Positions 10,850 through 23,213 are shown, counted from the first letter of the stretch. The stretch: DNA of 64,000 bases from Otatea glauca (GCA_036346275.1 CM070725.1:36022104-36086103), one strand, 5' to 3'. Program-made: numbers and translations. Notes: generated by a model not told the origin, from the letters alone.

Positions 10850-11265
10850 CTTGGGGTATATCGAAGCTTGCATGGCTCTTTGGTCGGGTGATATTCGTAT
10901 CCAATCGTCGTAGGATATATTTTAGGTCCGACTTAGGACATATTAGGATTTGCGCGGCTCTTGGCCGAGTGATACATATATCTGACTGCTGCAGGATATA
11001 GCTCTGGTCCAACTTGGGACACATCATATTCTCGTGGCTCTAGGCCGAGTGATACCCATATCCGACTGCTGTAGGATATAGCTTAGGCTCGGCTTGGAGC
11101 GTATCAGGATTTTCTTGGCTCATGGCCGAGTGATACCTATATCCGACTGGCGTAGAATATAGCTTAGGCTCGACTTGGAGCGCATCATATTTACGTGGCT
11201 CTTGGCCGAGTGATACCCATATCCGACTGCTGTAGGATATAGCTTAGGCTCGACTTGGAGCATAT
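10850..11265 (+). repeat. Tandem repeat, about 80-bp unit, five copies
   Basis: The word GGCCGAGTGATA recurs at 10963, 11043, 11124 and 11204, with a diverged first copy (GGTCGGGTGATA) near 10884. Each unit also has TATCCGACTGCTGTAGGATAT. Spacing is 80-81 bp. The array lies between the two antisense units. Tat-lineage Gypsy elements often carry such arrays downstream of pol. Confidence 0.9.
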
Positions 11266-11796
11266 CAAAGTTTATCCGAACGGTATTCGTACTCGTTTAT
11301 TACGATGCACAGCTTATCGACCCATCTTGGGCATACCATTGGAACCGCGCTTTATCAGGCTCAACCCGCGATATATGATTCCGCCATGCGGTAACCAATC
11401 TGTGACCCAACGTGGGGGATATCGCAAGAAGATATTTTTAATCTAAACTGGAGGATACACCCATCCCGCTTAGTTCGATAAGCGGTTAACCATCCAATCG
11501 TGGGGGGCAACGTGTCCCAAATGTGACTTGGTCAAACTATGACTGCCTCTGTATGTCAGGACGCCGGGCTAGCAAATCATTATGAAGCATAGAGCAGGGT
11601 GAGGTGTTCTGCAATCTTTTTCCCGCCGATTTGGCGAAAACCTATTTTTCCCCCCTTTAAGACTAAGCCGAAGGTTCATTTTTCCCATCGCACACTCTTG
11701 CCCCTTCTGTTTCCTTGTCTCTCCGACTTCTCCGCCGCTAGGGTTAACTGCTGTTGCGCCCGTATTTTTGTGTCGTCGTTGATCTTTCCTCCAAAA

Positions 11797-14464
11797 ATGT
11801 CTTCACATTTTTCCAAAGACACCTCCTCGCTGCTTTTGCCTCAAGATTGGACCACCTCGATCACGACGGAAGAGCGGTTGCAATCCATGGTGGACGACAG
11901 GGTTCTTCCAGCCCTGACTTTAATCTCCGCACGACCGGCCGCAGGTGAATCCATCCCTACCCCCCATTCCGAAGAGATTATGGTTTTTGAATCTTTCTTC
12001 CAAAGCGGGCTGGGCCTTCCTGTCTGCGCTTTTCTTCGCGGTCTTCTTTTTTTCTATGGTATTGAGTTGGTGAACTTGAATCCCAACTCCATCCTGCAAA
12101 TCTCCCTCTTTGTTCACCTCTGTGAGGCATTCTTGGGCATCCGCCCTCATTTCAATCTCTTTCATCATCTCTTTGTCTTAAAGCCTTATCCCTCAAAGAG
12201 CGACCCCAAGGTAATTGGGGGAGCCGGATTTCAGTTGCAGGAGGGGTTAAAGAAAAACTACTTTGCCATTCCCTTCAAAATTCCAATAAAGGCTGGCACC
12301 AGGAATGGTTCTATTGTGTCAATCCTGATCCTGCTCTCCCCTCTTTTGTCGGGCGCCGGCCTAAGGTGTCCCTTTCTTGGGTATCTTCTCCCAATGCTAG
12401 CGACATGAACCAGGTGCATGATCTTCTGGTGCTGATTGAGAAATTAAAAAAAGACGGTCTCACGGGAGTTGGTCTGGCCCTCCATTTTGTCGCTTACCGG
12501 GTACAACCGCTAAAAGAGCGAGTCCACCTGGGATATGAATTTGAAGGGAGGGACGATCCACCAGGGAACTGCCCGAATCAGTGTCAAAGGAGCAAGTATA
12601 TGCTCGGGTAGGCGACTTTTTCATCCCGAGCGTAGAGATGTCCATCGCCAGATGCCCGAAATCTTTTACTGCATCAAATCCTCCTCCTGAGGTAAGAAAG
12701 TTTAGCTTATAGACTCCCACATTCGTCTCTGAATGACTTTTAACAGTTATAATACTCCTTTCCAGGATCAATTGGCTTTCTTCAGTGACACGCCTCTCCC
12801 AGAAATGCCTGTTCATAAGAGCGCTCCCTAGAAGCAACCTGCGAGCCCCCAAGCCGGAGACCCGGCCGCTAAGAAGGGGAAGAAAACAATTGTCAAGGGC
12901 TCCCCGAAGCCTCGGCGCCCGACTGGTGGTCCTAAAATCCAAGAATCACCAGCGCAAGCCCCGATGCCTCCAGTTTCCCCTCCGCGTAAGCCCGTGGTCC
13001 AGCTGAGTCCAACTCCGAGTGACTCGAGCGCTCGGGAAGAGCCTAGGGTTCCAGATCGTAGCCCCCGACTGGTCCCTCTGAAAGTGGTTCTGCCGCTCGC
13101 AAGAAATCCCCAATGAGAATAAAGAAGTCCGACAGGTTGGATGTCCTGTCGACTCTTATTCGACGCGTTTTACCGGCTTATTCACCGATCATTTTTCTTA
13201 TAGTAATCCTTCGTATGATGTTCCTGTCGAGACACCGTCCGGGGCCCCTGAAGAAACTGAGCTCCAGGACGTACATGTCTTGATTGAGGAGGCCTCACCC
13301 GGGGACACAGGGGCGCCCTCCGAGCCACAGCCGCTTTCACCGACACCCCATGCTTCGGCATCGGGTCCTGCTGCTCAAGAGCCCGTCTCCCGTCCATCCC
13401 CCGAGGTTGAAGAGATCCGCCGACTCTTGCTCGCCCTCAACTCATAATGCAAACCGCGTGGGTTGATGAGGAAGACGGCTTGAAGTCCCTTGACGACCCG
13501 GCGGAGGAGGAAGAAAGGAATGACTTTTATATTCACGCCGTCGCTTGCGCTCGCCTGGCCCGAGTAATATTTTCTCTACTTTTGTCACCTTCTTGCTTGT
13601 GCTGGTTAGCATGTTGTCATCTGTCCCTGCGATGGTTACAGAAATTGGGAGAACGCTCTGCAAAGAAATCCGAATACCTCCAAAAGATGCTCTCGGAGGT
13701 GAGGACGCAGCAGGAATATCTGGCCGAGTTGGAGCAGATCAAAGCTAAACATACAGCCGAGCTGCGAAATCTTCGGTCAGAGGTCCAAGCCCTACGGGAG
13801 GAGAAGGAAACCCTGCAGCAAGAGAAGCTAGATGTTGTTGGCTCCCTTCGAGGTAGATATTTCCTGAACCATCCCGTGTCCTTGTTTAATCGTTTGGTCT
13901 TTTGATTTCCTCCTCTTTGTGTCAGCTCGAGATTCTTCTATTGTAAAGCTCCAAGAGCAACTTAAGGCCTTGGAGGTCTCCAAATTGAAATCGGAGAAGG
14001 AGCTAGAAGGTACGCTCAGCAGCTTGGCCTTCCCTTACCTTCATTATCTTCTTGGTATTTCTTAATAATCTGTTTCGCTTGCAAACTACAAGTTCAAGAC
14101 GCGGGCGCAATACGCCGCTTATAACGAGAGGGTCAAGGACCTTGAAACGTCTTGTGCTAGGCTTCGTGAGGCCTCTGAGCCATTGCTGCGGTTGCTCCAT
14201 CCCAGAGGCGAGAGGCCGCTCAGTAGGGACCAAGTTATTTCCCAACTGGAGGAAGCCCCCAAGGAGCTTAAGATACTCTTGAAGGAAACGATGACCAATG
14301 GCGCTAGCTAGGCTCTGGCGATCACCAAGTCGCTTTATCCCCGAGTGGATCTTGAGGCCATTAAAGATGGCTATGCCTGTAACGTGGATGAAGACCGGGC
14401 AGCCGAGCTCTGGGAGGAAGTTAAAGAGGCTTCTTCGGCTATCGCAGAAACTTTGGACCTGTGA
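11797..14464 (+). pseudogene. Antisense PF04195-type gene of the Tat element, broken
   Basis: The 'putative gypsy type transposon' gene (PF04195) lies antisense to pol, as known in RIRE2/Tat-type elements. I chose ATG 11797 because the conserved part begins just after it; the frame itself is open from 11599. The domain runs to about 12600 with a frame change near 12280. Intron-like segments follow: 12692-12765 (GTAAGA...TTTCCAG), 13852-13924 (GTAGAT...TGTGTCAG) and 14009-14091 (GTACGC...CTACAAG). The middle is Pro/Ser/Lys-rich. The C-terminal part (about 13640-13850) is a strong predicted coiled coil rich in Glu, Leu, Gln and Arg. It ends at TGA 14462-14464, which overlaps an AATAAA. A TAG near 12828 and other stops break it. 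No biochemical function is known for the family. Confidence 0.8.
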
Positions 14465-14736
14465 ATAAAATCTTTGAAAGTGTTTCCTTGATCTTGCAAG
14501 TTTTCTTTACATATGCTATTATGCTTGTTGAGGCCGTCCGAGTAGTTTTGACTTCTTAAATATTATGTTTGACTAGTTCAGCCCCCAAGCTCTGGGACAT
14601 GGTTCATGACTCATGTCTCAGTGTCTTAAAAATTCATAGGAGCGAAGCACTCAGATGCATAAATTTCGAGAAGATTATACAAGAACAACTTTAAGAGCGA
14701 ACATTCATTCATAAAGAAACAATTGAATTACAAAGT

Positions 14737-17700
14737 TCAAGTGAAAAAACGACGTAGCTGTTCTATGTTCCAGGTGTTGCTGATAATTGTGCTGTCTTCA
14801 CGCTTGAGCTTATAAGCCCTAGGACGTATCACCTCATCGATTATGTAAGGGCCTTCCTAGCTTGGGGAGAGCTTATGTTTGCATTTCTGATTCTTTCTAA
14901 GGATCAGATCTCCTTTGGAGAATGCGCGGCTCCTTACATTGCGATTGTGATAGCGACGTAAGTCCTGAAGGTATCTTGCCGACCGAATTGTTGCAATGTC
15001 CCTGGTTTCTTCCAGTCGATCGAGGTCTTCTAGCCGGCTTTCTTCCGAAGCGACCTCTTCATAGCTCCGAACCCGCGGGGATCCGAATTCTAACTCGGTG
15101 GGGAGGACCGCCTCTGAACCATACACCAGGAAGAAAGGTGACTGCCCAGTTGCTCTGCTGGGGGTGGTTCGCAGCCCCCAGAGTACCGAAGGCAATTCTT
15201 TGACCCACCGAGTGGCATATGGTTTGAGGCGATCGAAAATCCTTACCTTTAGGCCTTGTAACACCATGCCATTGGCTCGCTCAACCTGCCCATTACTTCG
15301 AGGGTGTGCTACTGATGTGAAGCAAATTTTTATGCTGAGTTCACCGCACCAGTCTTGAAATATGCCACTTCTGAATTGGGTGCCGTTATCCGTGATCATT
15401 CGGTTTGGTACGCCGAACCTAACCACGATTTCATTGAAGAATTCTTTGGCTTTTGCGGCTGTGATTGTGGCGACTGACTTGGCCTAAATCCATTTGGTGA
15501 ATTTATCGATGGCCACGAAGAGATGAGTATAACCACCTTGAGCCTTCTTCAAAGGTCCCAACATGTCAAGCCTCCAGATCACAAATGGCCAGGTGATTGG
15601 GATGGTCTGTAGTTCCTGCGCCGATTTGTTCATCTGTCGCGCAAAGAATTAACATCCTTCGCATGTCCGGACGATGTCCTCTGCATCAATTACAACAGTC
15701 AGCCAGAAAAATCCCTGACGATAAGCCTTACCGACTAGGGTTGTTGACGCCGCGTGATTCCCACAAATTCCTGAGTGGATTTCCTTGAGAAGATCTCTTC
15801 CTTCTTGTTTTGATATGCACCATCGTAGTACACCAGAGGAGCTTTTGCGATAGAGCTCTCCCCTGATTACCACATAGCTCTTGCTTCGGCGCATTATTCG
15901 CTCGGCCTGCGCGCGGTCTTTGGGTAGCTCGTCCTTCGTCAAATAATCCAGATACGGAGCTGTCTAATCGGGGGTAATGATCAGGACTTCTGCCTCTACG
16001 TTCTTCTCCACTGGGATGTCCAATTTTGGCCGAGCGCTTATTGTGGGCTTATGAATTTCTTCGACGAATACTCCCACGGGCACTGTGGTCCGACCGGATC
16101 CCATCTTTGCTAACTCGTCGACCGCCTCATTGTCCCGACGGAGCACATGAACAAGTTCCAAGCCGTCGAAGTTGCCTTCTAGCTTGCGTACCTCCTGGCA
16201 GTAGGCAGCCATGTTGTCTTCGATGCAGGACCATTCTTTTTGTATCTGATTGACCACGAGCATTGAATCTCCGTGGACCGTCAAGCATCGGATACCGAGC
16301 GATATGGCGATACGGAGTCCATGGATGAGTGCCTCGTACTCAGCGACGTTGTTCGACGCAGGAAAAGGTATTTGCAGAACGTACCTTAATCGTTCTCCAC
16401 TTGGTGATATGAGCACTATACCAGCCCCCGCGCCGCTAAGCATGAGGGAACCATCGAAGTACATGGTCCAATACTCGAGTTCCTTGACAACCGCCAGATT
16501 TTGAAGTTCTATCCACTCGGTAGTGAAGTCGGCGAGCGCTTGAGACTTGATGGCTGTGCGAGACTTGAATAGGATATCAAAAGCTCCTAGCTCGACTGCC
16601 CACTTTGCAATTCTCCCAGTGGCCTCCTGGTTGTGAATTATATCTCCTATTGGGAAGGAAGTGACCACCGAAACAGTATGCTCTTGGAAGTAGTGCTTGA
16701 GTTTGCGAGATGTAAGAAGTACGACGTATAATAATTTTTGCACTTGTGGATGTTGCACCTTAGATTCACTCAGGACCACGCTGATGAAATAGATCGGGTG
16801 TTGGACCTTCTGCACGTGACCCGGCTCCTCCCTTTCTATGAAGATTGCAGCGCTGACTACATAAGTCGTTGCCGCGATGTAAAGTAACAGAGGTTCCCCT
16901 AGCATCGGTGAAACCAAGACCGGGGGTGTCGTTAAGAAGGTCTTCAAGTCTTCGAACGCTTGCTGCGCCTCGAGTGTCCATTGGAACTTGTCCTGCTTCT
17001 TGAGGAGTTTAAAGAATGGCATACCTCGCATATCCAGTCGGGAAATAAACCTGCTGAGTGCTGCCATGCAGCCTGTAAGCTTCTGGACGTCCTTTTGGCA
17101 AGTCGGTGGTTCCATATTTAATATGGCTTTGATTTTTTCTAGGTTGGCTTGAATGCCTCGTTGGGATACGATAAACCCGAGTAGTTTTCTCGAAGATACT
17201 CCGAAAACACACTTCTCGGGATTAAGCTTCATGCTGAAAGTCCTTAGGCTCTCGAATGTCTCAGTTAGGTCGGCGATAAGATCCTTCCTCTCCCGAGTCT
17301 TTACCACGACATCGTCCACATATGCCTCCATATTGCGTCCGAGTAGGGCGTGAAAACACCGCTGTATTGCGCGTTAATACATTGCACCAGCATTTTTCAA
17401 CCCGAACGCCATCGTGGTATAGCAAATGGTCCCAAAGGGCGTGATGAATGAAGTCTTGATATGATCTTCCGCCTTTAGGCGAATCTGGTGGTACCCTGAG
17501 TAGGCATCAAGAAAACTCAGGATCTCGCACCCGGCGGTTGAATCAACCACCTGATTAATTCAACGTAGCCCGAAGGGATCCTTTGGACATGCCTTGTTGA
17601 GATCAGTATAATCAACGCACATGCGCCAAGTTTTATTCTTCTTTGGAACTAGTACAGGGTTCGCCAACCAGTCAGGATGATACACTTCTTTGATAAAACC

Positions 17701-17925
17701 TGCAGCTAATAGCTTGGTGATCTCCTGCTTGATGGCGTTTCGATGATCTGGAGTGAACCACCGGAGTCTTTGCTTGATTGGCTTTGCCTTTTCATCAACG
17801 TGTAAAGAATGCTCGATCACCTCCCTAGGAACACCCGGCATGTCGGATGACTTCTAGGCGAAGATGTCCTTGTTAGCCTGGAGTAAGGTGACGAGCATGC
17901 CTTCCTATTTATCCTCGAGCCCTAT
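14737..17925 (-). pseudogene. pol: Gypsy pol: RT, RNase H, second RNase H, integrase (nonsense-broken)
   Basis: This codes for the replication and integration enzymes. From 17925 downward: RT (VPKKN near 17640; the catalytic YVDDVV near 17310-17330), the RT-linked RNase H, then a second RNase-H-like domain starting MYFDGS near 16470, typical of the Tat lineage. Integrase follows, with an HHCC finger (ending CEGC at about 15652), TDNGTQF near 15385 and NGQVERAN near 15290 as core D and E, and a C-terminal part to TGA 14737-14739. All of it lies in one frame. Premature stops are at 17905-17907, 17854-17856, 17560-17562, 17374-17376, 15964-15966, 15649-15651, 15484-15486 and 14857-14859. I saw no frameshift. 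The upstream protease continues in the same frame once the solo LTR is removed. Confidence 0.92.
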
Positions 17926-20540
17926 TGAAAGTGCATCTAGGCACTTATGTTATTTTGGTGATTGATGACAAACACTCATAATGACAATCTATGCAATTAA
18001 GTAAATGCTTAACTTAGTGCTTAGCAAATGACAAACCTCTAATATGATTATATTCTTATGAGACTAACATGTTATTGCCTAGTTGAGTATCAGTCTCATC
18101 TTTTAGAGGAAAATCAAATAGGAAGGTTAAGCAAAGATAAGGTATGCAATTTTGGTATCTATTCTATATTTGTTATTGCATTCCTTTCGTGCAAATGCAT
18201 AGTGAACTCCAAGTAGCATGTTGATTTTATATACGCACATTGGTTCATGTCATATTTATTTGTGCATATATATTCATTTGAGTTTATTATGGTATGCATG
18301 TATTAACTAGAGTTAAACTTCATATTGCTATAGATTGACTTGGTGCATGCATGTTTTATTTGTATATCTTCTCATGCAATTCTCTTAGTGAAGTTTATCT
18401 AGTGTTGGATCACATATTTACTCTTACTCCAAATATTATTTGCACATGTACAATTCGTGTATATTCTATCATGTGCTTCATTTAAGTAAAGTCTGTGATC
18501 CTTGCCATGATTTAATTGATTCATCATATTGGCAATTATCTCTCTAGTGCATATAGATCAATTACATATTCATCATGATGTACTTAGTAGAGAACATTTC
18601 TTATGTCAAGTGTTTCTAGTTATGTTGTGCTTCTTTATATGAAACACTTGTTGTATTCAATTGCTCACAAATATCAATTTATTTATATCTATTGAGCTTT
18701 TGGGACTAATGTCTTTCATAAGTGGATTGGAAAGAATTAGGTCCCGTCGTGTATGATGACCAAGGTATCTGGGAGGATGATCATTAAGTCGAGGTCAACA
18801 AGACGGCGGTGTCACCAAGAGTTGAGGACTAAGTCAAGAGCGACTTGGCGTGGAGATCGTCAGAGAGGATGATCAAGTCAAGGTTGATAGGACGAGAGTC
18901 TCATGAGGTGAATCGAGTCGAGTTGGACAAGGTGAAGATGTCATCAATTATATGGTGAAAGTCTTCATGCATCGACATCAAGAAAGAAGACGGCAAGTGA
19001 CTAGTTCTAGACTTATATTATCTTTGATTTAATTTGAGTCTAAGGATTGCCGTACTATTAAGAGGGATGCGATGTCGAATGACTTTTAGATGTGTCAAGT
19101 GCTCAAGTGATCCATCCTTGTGAATCTTAGAAAGGGAGTGGTGTTGGTAGTGCCGGAAAGTGAGGGTTGTAGGTCTCTCTTGATTTCTTTGTGAAATCTG
19201 TGGTTATCCTTTGATATTTGGGTAGTGAGACCTTGTTATTTGTGTATCCCTCGTTCTTAGCTTCCGGGAGAGTCCAAAATCACTGAAATCGGAGTCCGGA
19301 GTCAAAAGTTATGCTCGTTTTCGTCGAGCTGCTCAGTGCTGATTCGGACTATCCGGAGTTAGTCCGGACTATCCGGATAATTCGGAGTATCCGGACATTT
19401 ATCCGGACTCTCCGGGTTGGGTCTCTCTGTTAGTTTTCTCACCAATCCGAGTATCCGGATTGAAGTCCGGAGTCTCCGGATTGTGCGCAGCCTGCCCCCA
19501 ACGGCTAGTTTTTGGGAGTTCTATTTATAGCCCTTCCTCCCTCTTTTTGAAGAGGCTTTTGGTGTGGATTTTTGAGGGGCTGTGTGGGGGGCTTTGAGGG
19601 AGCTTTTACCCTTAGATCTAAGTGATCCCCTTGTGAGAAGGGTTGGGAAGAGTTTGGGGAGTGAGTTTTGAGTTGATTGAGCACTTGATTTCATCTCCAA
19701 GCTTGTTCATCGTGAGTATTTGTTACTCTTGGAGGTTGAGGACTCCTAGACGGCTAGGAGGTCGCCTACGAGCCACCGGAGCTTTGTGTGGTTGGCCGTG
19801 GGAAGTTTGTGAAGGCCGGTTCCGCCTCCGTAAGGGAAGGAATCAAAGGAGTGAAGACCGGCGAGTGCATTTGTGCAACACCGGGAGGAAGAGGGTTGAA
19901 AGAGACCCCGGCTCAAGTGTGACCGAGCCGCCTCAACGGAGACGTAGGATCCCCTCAAGGATCCGAACTTCGGGTGAAAAGTCATTGTCTCCAAGTTTGC
20001 TTCTTTCTCTTGCTTTAGCATTTGTTTTTGAATCTTGAAATTGCCCGATCTACTTTTTTGTTGTGTTTGGCTCTAGATCTACATCATCCCCATGTACCTA
20101 ATAGCATTTAGATCTTTTGTATTCAAGTAGATTGTTGAAAAATTGCAAAGATTTAAAATTTCCATTCGAAGTCTCCAGTCCGGAGTATCCGGACTCCATA
20201 ACCCGGACAGTCCGGACTATCCGGAGTATCCGGATTGAATACCCCGGACACTCCGGGTTAGGACCCTCGGGATTGGACTATCCGGAGTATCCGGATTGAA
20301 TACCCCGGACAGTCCGGACTATCCGGAGTATCCGGATTGAATAACCCGGACACTCCGGGTTAGGACCCTCGGGATCGGACTATCCGGAGTATCCGGATTG
20401 AATACCCCGGACACTCCGGATTGTTCGGGACACTCGGGAGATTTTATTTAGCTGCAAATTTTTTATTCCGCTGCATTTAGTGTTAATTATTTTAATTCGC
20501 CTATTCACCCCCCCTCTAGGCGACATCCCCTGCCCTTTCA
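17926..20540 (+). mobile_element. Solo LTR of a SIRE/Maximus-like Copia (2.6 kb), nested in Gypsy pol
   Basis: The segment begins TGAAAGTGCATCTAGGC and ends CCCTGCCCTTTCA, and is bracketed by an exact 5-bp duplication CCTAT (17921-17925 and 20541-20545). Its right end contains GCCTATTCACCCCCC, the reverse complement of the GGGTGAATAGGC start seen in the other Copia LTRs here, so its parent element would read on the plus strand. There is no gag-pol, hence 'solo LTR'. It lies between the protease and RT parts of the Gypsy pol and leaves the frame intact when removed with one target copy. The short plus-strand frame 19643-20038 within it is not a gene I recognise. Confidence 0.85.
19340..20430 (+). 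repeat. CCGGA-type palindromic repeat arrays in the solo LTR
   Basis: Two clusters (about 19343-19478 and 20171-20430) consist of short units such as GGACTATCCGGAGTATCCGG and GGACACTCCGGGTTAGGAC. Many units are self-complementary around TCCGGA. In the second cluster a unit of about 65 bp repeats nearly perfectly three times. Transcripts could fold into local hairpins. Confidence 0.9.
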
Positions 20541-21130
20541 CCTATCCCGATTAGAGTCGTTTTGGATGGGTCGGTTGAGTCGAGAATAATTCTCTTGGTT
20601 CCTTCGCCAGGCTTTATCCCTGACGTGGCCTGCTTCTTGGATGGGATGTCGCCTTCTTCCTGCAATGTGGCAGTCTCTGCCTGGACATTCTTCCCCTCGG
20701 CGGTTGCCTCCTTCAGCTCAGCAAGTTCATAGTTCTCTCGGTCGCATTCCAAAGATCGCTTGATGTCACCGCGAACCGTGATGACGCTTTTGGGTCCCGG
20801 CATCTTCATCACCAAATAGGTGTAGTGCGGGACGGTCATGAACCGAGCCAGACCGGGCCTTCCCAAGATAGCGTGATACGCTGTCTTGAAATCCGCTACC
20901 TCGAAATTTATATACTCAGTCCGATAGTTGTCTTTGGTACCGAAGGTGACGGGCAAAGCAATCTGCCCGAGTGGAAACGAAGACACCCCAGGAATCACCC
21001 CGTGGAACGGCTGTGAGCTCGGCCTTAGCTCGGAGCGGGGGATGTCATGTCGTCGAAGGTTTTGGCGAACAAGACATTGAGTCCACTCCCTCCATCGATC
21101 AAGACTTTCTTGAGCTTTACATTGCGAATA
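20541..21130 (-). pseudogene. Gypsy protease and linker
   Basis: The aspartic protease that would process the polyprotein. The active-site-like IDGGSG lies near 21085-21100 in the frame that ends the gag ORF. The remainder, from about 20998 downward (ILGRPGLARF near 20860), lies in a different frame, so there is a frame change near 21020-21045. A Glu/Lys-rich linker follows and leads into RT after the solo LTR insertion. The tail of this segment is the left target duplication of that insertion. Confidence 0.8.
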
Positions 21131-23165
21131 ACAGGGTCGAGTACTAGAGGATACTTACCCGGATGTAGAACTCGGTTGGGGTGATCCGAGCGGTCGAAGG
21201 TGATCGGGACTTCAGACCACTTTAGATACTGGGGGGTTGTCGGTTCCACCGCATTGATCTCCCGAGCGATAAGCTTTTGCTTCCGCTTGGACTCGTATCC
21301 GGTGGAGCCCCCGTATATGTAGTTCAGCTCGTGCTCGGGCTCTTGGTAATCATCCTCGCCGGGAGGGTCTTTCTTCTTGGCAGCCTCATCCTTCGCTGGA
21401 GCCGGTAGCTTTCTGCTTTCACGCGCAAAACGCTTCAGGGTAAAGCAGTCTTTGGCGGCGTGCTTTTCCTTAGGGTGGAAAGGACAGATCGCATCCATGA
21501 CAGAATTGTAACCGGGTGCCTCCCTCCGTGTGGCTCGTGGTCGGCTGCGTTCTGCTACCGCAACTAGCTCCTCGCCCTTCCATTTTTTGTCTCTGTGCTT
21601 TGAGGATTCGGCCTTGTCTCCCTTGTTCTTCTGTTGCGGGCGATCTTCTTGGCGCTCGGCCAGGGCGTTTGAGGCCATGGCATAGCGGTCGGCCAATGCG
21701 AACATCTCCTTACAGAGGTTGGTGGTTTCCTGGATATTTTCTTGATCAGATCCGGATCGTTGACCCCTTTTTGAAAAGCTGCTACCACCACTGCATCAGA
21801 TACATCTCTGATGGTGTTCTTCTTCTGCATGAAACGTCGGATGAAATCTTTCAGCGTCTCGTCTTTCTTCTGGTGAAGTTGATATAGGTCCCATGGGGTA
21901 CCAGGCCTCTCATAGGTTCCCTGAAAGTTCGCGATAAATTGATCGCAAAGATCGCTCCAGGAGTCCACAGAGTTCGCAGGAAGTCCTGTGAGCCATGCTT
22001 GAGTCGAGGGGGTGAGATTGACTAGCAGATAATTTGCCATCACGTTTTGGTTGCCCCCAGCCGCTTTAACCGCCAGGGCATAGACCTGCAGCCAAGCTTC
22101 CGGATCTCGCTCCCCGTCAAACTTTACGATGCCCTTGGGGTTGAAACCTTCGGGCAATACCACTCGGCGTAACCGAGAAGTGAACGCTCGGATTCCGTCG
22201 ATGAATCTGTCGTCATGATGAGGGGGAGTCCGGCGTGGCGAGCCTCTGGATCGGCGATTGTCATCAACGTGTCGGGGTGGCGTTTGGCGCGGCGAGCCCA
22301 TGACTCGATGATCGTCGTTGTCGTTCCGACCCTGGTGATGATGGTCTCTATAGTCGTTGCGGTCTTTGTACCTTTGATCGCTTCGTGGACCGTGGCCTGT
22401 ACCGAAGCGTTCGTAGTCGTCGTGGCGCCAGCGTCGATCTTCTTCGTCTCGCTTTTACCGTATGGCGGTGATGTCTTGGCAGAGGTCGCGGTTGAGATTC
22501 CGACGGGCGTCTCCGACTGGTTGTGTGGGGCGCCGACTGTCGGTATTCCAACTGGTAGCAGATCAACTGCTAGCGACGCGAGTAGCCGCGTGGGAGCGCG
22601 AGTGCTCTTCACCTACCGGCTTTTCCTGATTCTGCTGAATTGCCGTCGCCGTCACCATGGCCTTGATCTGGGCCACGATCGGGGCTGCCGGGCTATCAGA
22701 TGCAATCATTGGGTCCAGCGTGTCGAGAAGCGTCTTGGAAGCGACGACGTTCTGCAGCGGTGTGTGGAAGATAGCTTGGTCTCCCAATCTGGATTATAGG
22801 ATGTCCTCGTGGATATTGCGGCCGCGAGATCGAAGCGATCACGTTTGTGCCTCCTTACCCTTACGAAGAAGGCGATCTTCCTCCGCAGCTTCTTGAATCT
22901 CTTGCTGGCGTTGGAGATTGGTCTTCTGCTCTTCTATTGCGTAGATGCCACGAAGATCGTAGCAATTCCTCGCGACGCCGACCGGTTTGCTGGATGAGTC
23001 AGAGTGGCGTACCTGAGACGGGTCGGCCTGATCTTTATCAGATTGGATCTGGTTTAGGTCTAGGTAAATAAGTTCTCCGCGTGCGTCTGCGACGAAGTCC
23101 AGGCTTCCAAAGCGAAATGCCTGGCCGGAGATGAAGGTGGCGATGATTTCGCTGATTGCTGCCAT
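21025..23165 (-). pseudogene. gag: Gypsy gag, broken
   Basis: Capsid-type protein. The frame opens at ATG 23165, about 30 bp inside the primer-binding region, but has stops at 22839-22841 and 22563-22565. The Retrotrans_gag core (FDGERDPEAWLQ near 22110, then LTGLPANS and WSDLCDQFIANF) is clear between about 22130 and 21760. Near 21725 the frame changes, and the Lys/Glu-rich C-terminal part continues from 21705 with a Cys/His segment (CPFHPKEKHAAKDC near 21440-21480) that resembles a modified zinc knuckle. It runs into the protease. Long plus-strand frames over 22215-22800 are its shadows. Confidence 0.88.
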
Positions 23166-23194
23166 CGAGTTTGTAGGAAAAGATTATAGCGCAT

Positions 23195-23213
23195 CCCCTA
23201 CCTGGCGCGCCAA
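23195..23213 (-). other. Primer-binding site region of the Gypsy element
   Basis: On the minus strand, four bases inside the 5' LTR, the sequence reads TTGGCGCGCCAGGTAGGGG. This is the expected place for tRNA pairing at the start of reverse transcription. I do not assign the tRNA species. The AscI-like palindrome GGCGCGCC lies within it. Confidence 0.7.

Noticed and set aside
10850..11265. CRISPR-like regular repeats
   Set aside because: Units are contiguous 80-bp tandem repeats with drifting sequence, not short identical repeats with unique spacers, and the genome is a plant.
22215..22896. Long plus-strand frames opposite the Gypsy gag
   Set aside because: The minus-strand gag explains the region. 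The plus frames have no recognisable domain and no promoter signal.
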